From positions 1-11,870 of the forward strand of contig DATNQF010000058.1 of assembly GCA_036702855.1 (NCBI GenBank): 11,870 bases of DNA, given 5' to 3'. Within the stretch, counting starts at the first letter, position 1. Every line of letters begins with the position of its first letter. Below the pieces are notes generated by a model. That model did not search any database and was not told the origin of the DNA. It saw only the letters and a program-made list of their open reading frames with translations. The stretch comes from JACVSF01 sp036702855 (GTDB lineage: Bacteria > Cyanobacteriota > Cyanobacteriia > Phormidesmidales > Phormidesmidaceae). Of the stretch, positions 6,806 to 11,870 are shown one piece after another. The position numbers and the translations under genes were made by a program.

Positions 6806-7299
6806 GACAATCTTCCTCCCCGAGTTGCGTCCACCACAGGCGCTGTATGCAGCCCATAGACCCACACGAGTAGATCACCCAAGTAGGTCTGGAAAAGGAC
6901 TAAAACAGTAAGCAGCAGCCCCACGACTAAATAAGCCACAGGCAAAGATTGTGAGTTGCGGCGAATAACGTAGCGCCAGCCTGTGATGGCAGTCAATATT
7001 CCCGAAAGCGACCAGCCCAACAGCGTGTGTAAATTCAGCGTGTCAACAGCAGCGTTGTAGGGCTCAGCCAACCCTGCCTCAATCTGGCCGAAGATGACAG
7101 CAATAAAGATAGAGACGGTGGCAAAAAATAGGTTCCACCAGCTGACCTCTAGCAACTTTGAATTCTTAGTGAAGTAGCCAATGAGGTCGCAGACAAAGGC
7201 GAACAACACCATTGCAATAACAAAATGCACCACAATGGGATGAATCGTATCGGGGTAGGGAAGATTGTGCTCGTTTAGCGGTGGAAGATACTCAAACAC
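6802..7299 (-). CDS. DUF2231 membrane protein, first of a pair
   Basis: This 165-residue protein has four likely helices (about 22-42, 55-71, 92-111 and 119-139). It shares with its neighbour the IHP-x2-VH opening (H20, H25), a mid-protein histidine (H91) and a Q-x2-LG segment followed by a late histidine (H151). It is therefore a paralogue that arose by duplication or a partner subunit. The start codon is GTG at 7297-7299, with GGAG six bases upstream. Its TGA stop overlaps the ATG of the next gene by four bases, which implies coupled translation and roughly equal output. It is the first gene of the oxidase block. Its biochemical role is unknown. Confidence 0.88.
   Translation of the reverse strand: MFEYLPPLNEHNLPYPDTIHPIVVHFVIAMVLFAFVCDLIGYFTKNSKLLEVSWWNLFFATVSIFIAVIFGQIEAGLAEPYNAAVDTLNLHTLLGWSLSGILTAITGWRYVIRRNSQSLPVAYLVVGLLLTVLVLFQTYLGDLLVWVYGLHTAPVVDATRGGRLS
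6814..6821 (-). promoter_or_regulatory. Strong ribosome-binding site fixing the second DUF2231 start
   Basis: On the minus strand the bases read GGGGAGGA, ending eight bases before the ATG at 6803-6805, inside the end of the upstream DUF2231 gene. This decides the short start over a longer open frame. Confidence 0.75.
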
Positions 7300-7387
7300 A
7301 GTGTTCTCCAGGACACACTTTCAAGTCAAACGCACAGCTCAGGTCGTTTTTATATCAATAGAGAGTAATCATTTAGGCAACAAGATT

Positions 7388-7414
7388 TCTCTGAAAGTTT
7401 TAAGGTTTCAGAGA
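7388..7414. promoter_or_regulatory. Palindrome upstream of the oxidase operon (site 1)
   Basis: Perfect 9-bp arms TCTCTGAAA (7388-7396) and TTTCAGAGA (7406-7414) enclose a 9-base spacer. It lies about 90 bases before the GTG start of the first DUF2231 gene. It shares the word AAGGTTTC (7402-7409) with the palindrome at 7505-7527. It could be an operator or a leader hairpin. Confidence 0.45.
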
Positions 7415-7504
7415 GTGTGGTTAATCCCTTCAAGATAAGTTTCGCTAATCCTGAAGCAGTAGAGAGTGACGCGATGAAGCAAAGCTGGTTAATCAACCAT
7501 TGCT

Positions 7505-7527
7505 CAAGGTTTCTAATAGAAACCTTG
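7505..7527. promoter_or_regulatory. Palindrome upstream of the oxidase operon (site 2)
   Basis: Perfect 9-bp arms CAAGGTTTC (7505-7513) and GAAACCTTG (7519-7527) enclose TAATA. There is no T-run, so it is more like a dimeric-repressor operator than a terminator. It lies about 210 bases upstream of the operon start and shares AAGGTTTC with site 1. Confidence 0.45.
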
Positions 7528-7810
7528 TCACCGCTGCATGCCTAACACTCTAAAGCAGGTCTTCACTAGCGACAGGAACTCCTGAGAATTTTTAAAGATC
7601 TCTTTTTGTAATGGGTTAGTTCACCGTTACCTTAGCGCAAAATACTTTAGCGGGGGATTAATCCGTAAGAGGGATTTTCAATAGGGAAAACGCGCGAAGC
7701 GCTAGAAATGAATGCGATCGCACTGCAATAAAGCACCTCACAGTGTTCTGGAGTTGATGTTGAAATCCTACTCACTTAGAGAGAAAACAAAATCACTATT
7801 TAGATAGGTT

Positions 7811-7869
7811 GTCAGTCGCCAAGAACTCGCCTCCTGCTTTAAGGAGGCTACAAGGCCACCGCTACTGAC
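7811..7869. other. Nested hairpin just downstream of the 354-residue protein gene
   Basis: The inner stem GCCTCCT (7829-7835) pairs with AGGAGGC (7842-7848) around a 6-base loop. An outer 6-bp stem GTCAGT (7811-7816) pairs with ACTGAC (7864-7869). It starts about 40 bases after the stop of the minus-strand gene at 7908. Without a T-run it is not a classical terminator. It may be a 3' RNA-stabilising structure or a small structured RNA. Confidence 0.35.
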
Positions 7870-7907
7870 GCTTTGAGCGCAGCCAAAAAGACGATCCTAT
7901 TTAACGG

Positions 7908-8972
7908 CTACGCATCTACATCAGCACCCGGATCATCGAGCAATCGCCAGCGAATGGTGCGAGCGAGAGGGCTATCGGCCTCACCAAGCTGAATTTCGAT
8001 AATCTCGCTGGTGAGAGGAGCAAGAGCATTCAGAAGCGATCGCAAGTTGGGCGTACTGGCTCCGCTATCGACATAAACCCGCTCAGCTAGTTTATTCAGG
8101 CGCTTCCAAGTGGTGTAGAGCTTGGCGGCGGTTTGCTCCAACTGAGCAGCCTGGGTCACCATATCAGCGGTCGCGCTTAGGCACCCTACTCGCAGCGCTT
8201 CTTCCAGAGCTGTTTCTAGATCCACATCACTGCTGCTGACAGACTGCACCTGATTCGCGGCATCAAGGTATTTAGCCAAGTAGCGGGCTTCAGAGGTGAC
8301 CTGCTTGAGCGTGTCTAGATCAGGGTTAAGGGTAATTTCTGTTTTGAGCGTTTGTTGGTGGGACTCGGGGAGCTTCTCCATTTCCCGCACTAGCGGCGCT
8401 AGATAGCGAGTCGGAATCGTATTGCTAGCCGCTTTTTCACGCACTTCCTCTGGGATCAAGTCGGAAGTCATAGCAGTCCATTCGTCGGAAATCTGGCGCA
8501 CTTCCCGGCGAGTAATGTGGTCGCCTTTGCGGGCGGCATCACTGACCATCTGCTGCACCTCTGGCGCAGACTGAGCCGTTTCCACAAAAGCCCGCTTGCT
8601 GAACTGGTTTACATCCTTGGGTTCGAGCAGCCCATCTTGCAAGAGCGCATCAGCACTGTCGGCCAGTTCAATCAGTGAGTATGCCTGACTTTTGGTAATC
8701 TCACGATCCTTGAGCCAGTTAAGAAAGCCTGTGCCCCGACCGTCGCCGCCTTTTTTCTCACGATCGCGCACCGTCCGTAAGATCCGCCCCCGCCAAATGT
8801 CGGTTTGCAGGTCAAAGCGATCGCACACCTGCCAGGCCACCTCAATCTGCCGCTTAAACTCCGGCTCGGAAATCTGCTCGTCCTCCGGGTCAGGCAGTTG
8901 GAAGTTGAGGTCAACGTCCTTTACCGGGTTTCCTTGGGTTAAGTCCGCCGTATAGGTCACAGCCGAGGTCAT
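7908..8972 (-). CDS. Conserved-looking protein with a possible helix-turn-helix
   Basis: This 354-residue soluble, charged and mainly helical protein is one I cannot name with certainty. Residues about 60-106 (WRGRILRTV, a Gly-rich turn, FLNWLKDREITKSQAYSLIELAD) resemble the helix-turn-helix stretch of DUF3102- or ParB/KorB-like DNA-binding proteins, where an FLxWL helix is followed by a TKSQAY recognition-type helix. A second helical unit near 152-165 (HITRREVRQISDEW) also resembles ParB-type proteins. The remainder, about 190-320, is long amphipathic helix with no motif I recognise. No membrane segment or signal is present. It diverges from the membrane-protein gene at 9108. A DNA-binding or partition-like role is inference only. 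The ATG at 8970-8972 has only a distant AAGG upstream. Confidence 0.8.
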   Translation of the reverse strand: MTSAVTYTADLTQGNPVKDVDLNFQLPDPEDEQISEPEFKRQIEVAWQVCDRFDLQTDIWRGRILRTVRDREKKGGDGRGTGFLNWLKDREITKSQAYSLIELADSADALLQDGLLEPKDVNQFSKRAFVETAQSAPEVQQMVSDAARKGDHITRREVRQISDEWTAMTSDLIPEEVREKAASNTIPTRYLAPLVREMEKLPESHQQTLKTEITLNPDLDTLKQVTSEARYLAKYLDAANQVQSVSSSDVDLETALEEALRVGCLSATADMVTQAAQLEQTAAKLYTTWKRLNKLAERVYVDSGASTPNLRSLLNALAPLTSEIIEIQLGEADSPLARTIRWRLLDDPGADVDA

Positions 8973-9107
8973 GCGTTAGTCGCCTTGGGTCACAGGAGAT
9001 CGATTATGCCACGGTACGCAAATTTCGAACGGGCTAATCCAGCAGACTATTTAGAGTAAGCAAGTCAATACCCCGTACGTTAGTCTTCAAGAAGTACAAG
9101 AACGGTT
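8973..9107. promoter_or_regulatory. Divergent promoter region
   Basis: These 135 bases separate the divergent starts at 8972 and 9108, so they should carry promoters for both genes. I see no well-spaced -35/-10 pair. GTACG words at 9015-9019 and 9075-9079 are the only repeated element noted. Confidence 0.4.
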
Positions 9108-9821
9108 ATGAGACGGTCATTCTCTCCAGTTTTGTTTTGGGTGCAGTGGACACTGGGCACGGCTGCAATTTTTGCGATCGCAGTAGCCCTGTTCACCGGC
9201 CTTGGTCCCCTAGCTGTTGTCAGCATTGTCCTTGGCTTTTGGCAGGGCTGGCTGCTGCGTCGATGGTTGCCGATTTGGCGCTGGTGGGTTGTTACATTTG
9301 GCTTTGGGTTAGTTGGGCTGGTCAGTGTAATTGTGTTGACCCTGCTACTGCCGATACCCGACCCCCTTTTTCCGCTTCGAGGTATAGTTTCTGGCGCTGT
9401 CATGGGTACCGTACTAGGCCTCGGTCAAGCTTTAGTACTGCGGCAGCGTGTGCCCCAAAGCTATTGGTGGATTTTAATTAGCGCTATAGCATTGGCGTTG
9501 GGAGCGGGCTGGGTAATTGATCTGTTCATCAGGCTGTCTTTCACCATGAATGTGCCCTACACCCGCCTCATTGGTCCCATCGCCCAGGCCCTACTACCTA
9601 CAAACGCTGCCGTACAAGCTATTTGCCAATACTCTCAATCCCTACCGCCCACAACCGTTTTGCCCAATCCTTTGCAGGATAGTAGCTGGCTGTATCAATG
9701 CCGAGGGGTCAACGTTGCGATCGCATTTCTCAGCGGCCTCATCGGCGGCGCGATCAAGGGAGCAGGGATGGTTTGGCTTTTGAAGAGGGAGGAGAGACGA
9801 GTTAGTGAGATAGCAGGATAG
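9108..9821 (+). CDS. Multi-pass membrane protein with internal repeat
   Basis: This 237-residue hydrophobic protein has an estimated five to six membrane segments. Two internal copies of the pattern G-x2-Q-x4-LR-x3-P-x3-WW occur at residues 43-60 and 104-121. They are 61 residues apart, and each follows a hydrophobic helix and precedes another. I have seen similar GxxQxxxLR...W repeats in uncharacterised cyanobacterial membrane proteins but know no function. A loop near residues 150-205 contains two Cys (ICQYSQ and YQCRG) that could form a disulfide if outside. The last helix is followed by a basic tail (LLKREERR), which suggests a cytoplasmic C terminus. The ATG is the first available after an in-frame stop at 9080, and the ribosome-binding site is weak. 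It is the only convincing plus-strand gene. Confidence 0.85.
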   Translation: MRRSFSPVLFWVQWTLGTAAIFAIAVALFTGLGPLAVVSIVLGFWQGWLLRRWLPIWRWWVVTFGFGLVGLVSVIVLTLLLPIPDPLFPLRGIVSGAVMGTVLGLGQALVLRQRVPQSYWWILISAIALALGAGWVIDLFIRLSFTMNVPYTRLIGPIAQALLPTNAAVQAICQYSQSLPPTTVLPNPLQDSSWLYQCRGVNVAIAFLSGLIGGAIKGAGMVWLLKREERRVSEIAG

Positions 9822-9856
9822 CAAGCCGCCCACCATCTCAGTGCCTCACACACCCC

Positions 9857-9877
9857 TTCTGCCCTCTGCCCTTCCCC
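9857..9877. repeat. Pyrimidine heptads between convergent genes
   Basis: Three units, TTCTGCC, CTCTGCC and CTTCCCC, lie in the 55-base gap between convergent genes and touch the stop codon of the minus-strand gene. The sequence matches the heptad family at 3325-3359. Confidence 0.65.
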
Positions 9878-10578
9878 TAACCCAATCGAAACCGCTCTTC
9901 AGAAAGCTCTCGATTCCGTAGTAGGTTGAGCTGAATCTCGACTAGTTCGGCCAGTTGGGTGCTGAGAAATTCCGCTCGTTTCTTAGCAGCTACTTTCTTG
10001 TGGAGAGCAGCGCGAGTCAGGTCTTCCCGCTGTTTTTGCAACGCCAGTTCGGCGACCCGCTGCCAAGTATTGATTTCGGCCTGGGCTTCTTGCTCCTGGA
10101 GTCGGAGGGTCTGATAAGCACCTGTGATATCGCCTAGAGCCTTTTGGAACAGGGCAATGGCTTGTTCGGGAGAGCGGTCTTGGGCCGTGTTTTCGATAAG
10201 TCGTCGCAGTTCAGGCAGCCTGAGTTGATCTAGGCGCAGACCAAAATTAGCGAGTTGTGGGCTTTCGCTGCGCCCAGTTTTACACCAGGTAACGAAGTGC
10301 TCACAGTTGTTGTAGAAGAGGTCATAGCGGCGTTCACCCAAACGACTCTCAGCCCGTTCTAGCACCACATCCGGAACGAAAGAAACGGTCTGAAGCTTTG
10401 TGTAAACCGGATTTCCAAGGGCAAACGTCTCGAAGGTAGTGCGGGCGACAACAGCCTCATCTCCGGTTTTACGGTAATGAATAACCGTGCCATCACCGCA
10501 ATCAATTCCGTGGTGTTCATATACACCCGGAATCCCGACAAGTTCGCGCATCACATAGATTTGATCGCCCCGTGCCAT
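9877..10578 (-). CDS. LRAT-domain protein with PspA/Vipp1-like C-terminal helices
   Basis: This 233-residue protein has an N-terminal LRAT/H-rev107-type domain of the NlpC/P60 papain-like superfamily (about 1-105). The catalytic set is present: H22 in YEHHGI, H34 in GTVIHY twelve residues on as in LRAT, and C92 in NNCEHFVTWC. Such enzymes transfer or hydrolyse acyl groups on lipids. Residues about 137-215 form a long amphipathic coiled coil in which INTWQRVAELALQK and DLTRAALHKK closely resemble the middle helices of PspA/Vipp1 (IM30) membrane-remodelling proteins. The usual N-terminal PspA helices are absent, apparently replaced by the enzyme domain. No signal peptide is seen. It lies 14 bases after an upstream gene ending at 10593, probably co-transcribed with the FHA genes. 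A role in membrane maintenance or lipid editing is inference. Confidence 0.88.
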   Translation of the reverse strand: MARGDQIYVMRELVGIPGVYEHHGIDCGDGTVIHYRKTGDEAVVARTTFETFALGNPVYTKLQTVSFVPDVVLERAESRLGERRYDLFYNNCEHFVTWCKTGRSESPQLANFGLRLDQLRLPELRRLIENTAQDRSPEQAIALFQKALGDITGAYQTLRLQEQEAQAEINTWQRVAELALQKQREDLTRAALHKKVAAKKRAEFLSTQLAELVEIQLNLLRNRELSEERFRLG

Positions 10579-10592
10579 GGTTTGCGTTTGGC

Positions 10593-11099
10593 TTAACTGT
10601 AATGGGTTTGATCGTTACTAAGCTGACCAGCGGTAGGAGAACCACTCTCAGCATCGCTGGCTGGCCCAACCGTCCCAGTCGGGTGAGACAATGACACCCC
10701 CGTCGGCTGGGTTTCAATCGATGGAGATTCTACAGTGGTAAAGGACTCCGCCATCCGAGCATGACTTTCTAGGAGTTCTTGTAGAGGATTACGCTTTTCC
10801 TCAGCCATCTGGATCTGGATATTAGGGCCAGAGCGGGCAAGCCGGATAATAAGACCGTTTTGAGCGGGGACTTGAGTAATCCGTTTGCCATCAAGATAGG
10901 TGCCATTGGTTCCTAGACTCTTGATCTCCCAACCATTTTCCGTTCGATGGATTTCGACGTGATGGCGAGAAACCACAGCGCTGTAAAGAATCACATCGTT
11001 ATCGGTGGAGCGCCCAATCCGAATAACTGGCTCCTTCTCAAACGTCCAGTTTTGAACGGGGGTTTTATTCAGCGGATGAAGCAGTGAAAGGGTAATCAC
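10593..11099 (-). CDS. FHA-domain protein
   Basis: This protein of about 168 residues has one forkhead-associated domain, which binds phosphothreonine peptides and so reads Ser/Thr-kinase signals. With the start used here, landmarks are G29-R30 in IRIGR, S44-R45-H46 in VVSRHHVEI and N65-G66 in TNGTYLDG. After residue 100 the chain is polar and rich in Ser, Thr and Pro, so it is probably disordered. I chose the GTG at 11097-11099, giving MITLSLLHPL, because related cyanobacterial FHA proteins, from memory, begin this way. A TTG ten codons upstream (11127-11129) is the alternative and has AGGA about ten bases before it. It is followed after about 14 bases by the LRAT-PspA gene and preceded by another FHA gene, so the three form a cluster. 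Confidence 0.85.
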   Translation of the reverse strand: MITLSLLHPLNKTPVQNWTFEKEPVIRIGRSTDNDVILYSAVVSRHHVEIHRTENGWEIKSLGTNGTYLDGKRITQVPAQNGLIIRLARSGPNIQIQMAEEKRNPLQELLESHARMAESFTTVESPSIETQPTGVSLSHPTGTVGPASDAESGSPTAGQLSNDQTHYS

Positions 11100-11151
11100 A
11101 TTACTCAAGCCAAACAGAAGACCAGTCAAGTTGTTGTAATCCTAGGCTGCC

Positions 11152-11178
11152 CCTAAAGGTTAGTTTCCTAAAGGTTAG
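11152..11178. repeat. 12-bp direct repeat at 15-bp period
   Basis: CCTAAAGGTTAG occurs at 11152-11163 and at 11167-11178. The second copy includes the TAA stop (11175-11177, minus strand) of the zinc-ribbon/FHA gene. It looks like a small slippage duplication at the 3' end of the gene. Confidence 0.7.
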
Positions 11179-11870
11179 CCAATCTGAAAAATAAAGGATA
11201 CTTTGTCTCCTTTTCCAAGAGAAATGCGATCGCCCGCACGTAATCGATGACGATTGCCTATGGGTAAAGGCATATTGTTCACGTAAGTGCCATTGGAGCT
11301 ACCCACATCCTCAATATAGTAAGCGTCTCCTTCAGAGCGAATATTGGCATGAACCCGCGATACAATTTCCGACTCTGGGAACCCAGACACATCAATATCA
11401 GGGGGTACTCGGTCGTTGGGTTTGCCAATACGGATAAGGGGAAGCGTAGGCGGTAGTTCTAGTAGAGCGTTGGTCTGTACATGCAGCAGACGGGCCTGAG
11501 ACACCTGTAGTCGAGTTACAGCCGGAGAGCTTGGCGGCACAGGAGGCAGCGGAGACTCTACTGCTGGAGGAGGAACCGTAACGGGCAAGCCCCTTGAACC
11601 CGGTAAGTTGGGGTCGGGCATACCAGTCGGAGCCACAACACCAGGATCACTAAAGGGAATCGGCTCGGGAACGACAAGGGGATCGGGTGGTGTCAGCGAG
11701 GGCACGGGTAGCGGATCGAAGCCCACTTGAGCAGGGGCAGGTGGCACAGATGCCGCTTCACGCGCCGTAACGGTTCGCAAATCGAAGCCGCACTGACCAC
11801 AAAAGCTAGCATCCGCCTGAACAGAGGAGCCACAGCTGGGGCAGGCGCTCAACGCTGGCAAGGGGGTGTA
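11175..11870 (-). CDS. Zinc-ribbon and FHA protein, 5' end outside the window
   Basis: At least 231 residues are visible. A zinc ribbon with CPSC and FCGQC (visible residues C10, C13, C24, C27) comes first, followed by a Pro-rich linker of about 90 residues. The C-terminal FHA domain carries G149-K150, S171-R172-x-H174 and N193-G194 with a YVNN strand, so phosphothreonine binding should be intact. A TTG at 11859-11861 could start the frame. However, the frame stays open to the last base and reads YTPLPA, as in cyanobacterial proteins that carry an earlier zinc-ribbon half ending in CYTPLPA (from memory), so I think the true start lies beyond 11870. It is upstream of the other FHA gene, with 75 bases between stop and start. 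It is probably a phospho-dependent adaptor. The kinase it reads is not in this window. Confidence 0.88.
   Translation of the reverse strand, partial: YTPLPALSACPSCGSSVQADASFCGQCGFDLRTVTAREAASVPPAPAQVGFDPLPVPSLTPPDPLVVPEPIPFSDPGVVAPTGMPDPNLPGSRGLPVTVPPPAVESPLPPVPPSSPAVTRLQVSQARLLHVQTNALLELPPTLPLIRIGKPNDRVPPDIDVSGFPESEIVSRVHANIRSEGDAYYIEDVGSSNGTYVNNMPLPIGNRHRLRAGDRISLGKGDKVSFIFQIG

Larger units (their letters stand above)
7300..7907. other. Intergenic region upstream of the oxidase operon
   Basis: These 608 bases lie between the start of the first DUF2231 gene and the stop of the 354-residue protein gene, so they should hold the promoter and leader of the oxidase block. Seen here are two perfect 9-bp-arm palindromes (7388-7414 and 7505-7527), a 10-base palindrome GGATTAATCC (7655-7664), a HIP1 octamer (7714-7721) and a nested hairpin (7811-7869). 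A TATAAA on the minus strand near 7350 is a possible -10 element, but no well-spaced -35 goes with it. A 23-codon plus-strand frame from 7474 is not convincing as a gene. Confidence 0.55.

Noticed and set aside
6802..6865. Longer start for the second DUF2231 protein, adding 20 residues.
   Set aside because: It would overlap the upstream gene by 64 bases, while the internal ATG has a strong ribosome-binding site and an ATGA overlap.
7474..7545. Plus-strand mini-ORF of 23 codons overlapping the palindrome at 7505-7527.
   Set aside because: It has only a weak purine stretch upstream, no downstream gene on that strand to regulate, and no recognisable peptide.
1..11870. CRISPR array, tRNA, rRNA, transposase, integrase or phage genes.
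   Set aside because: Reading the window showed no regularly spaced repeats with spacers, no tRNA-like cloverleaf and no protein with such motifs. Short structured RNAs could still be missed by eye.

Overview
The window looks like a chromosomal segment of a cyanobacterium, probably a filamentous Leptolyngbya-like or other oscillatorian lineage (genus is inference). The reasons are at least ten HIP1 octamers (GCGATCGC) in under 12 kb, dispersed pyrimidine heptad repeats between genes, and a terminal-oxidase locus of a type known from cyanobacteria. Most genes read on the minus strand; only one convincing gene reads on plus.

Layout. Positions 1-356 hold the N-terminal part of a CheY-like response regulator, cut by the window edge. 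Positions 357-1049 are mostly non-coding: a strong 20-bp-arm palindrome, a diverged partial copy of it, a doubtful 55-codon ORF and a terminator-like hairpin. Positions 1050-7299 form a minus-strand block. In transcription order it contains two DUF2231 membrane proteins, oxidase subunits II, I and III, and then a GMC-family FAD oxidoreductase. Positions 7300-7907 are a 608-base intergenic region with several perfect palindromes. Positions 7908-8972 encode a 354-residue protein with a possible helix-turn-helix, divergent from a multi-pass membrane protein at 9108-9821. Positions 9877-11870 hold a minus-strand cluster: a zinc-ribbon/FHA protein (5' end outside the window), an FHA protein, and an LRAT-domain protein whose C-terminal half resembles PspA/Vipp1.

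The central block is best read as the cyanobacterial alternative respiratory terminal oxidase (ARTO). Subunit I keeps all haem and CuB ligands. Subunit II has lost five of the six residues of the CuA centre, keeping only the first histidine. Subunit I also has Asn-Asn where the interface Mg site normally has His-Asp. Together this argues for a quinol oxidase rather than a cytochrome c oxidase. The two DUF2231 proteins are translationally coupled by an ATGA overlap and precede subunit II by 49 bases, so they probably belong to the same unit. The GMC oxidoreductase follows subunit III after 122 bases and could be an upstream electron donor, but that is inference.

The most unusual single gene is the LRAT-PspA-like fusion at 9877-10578, sitting beside two FHA (phosphothreonine-reader) genes. 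This suggests a membrane or lipid-related function under Ser/Thr-kinase signalling. No tRNA, rRNA, CRISPR array, transposase or phage gene was seen.
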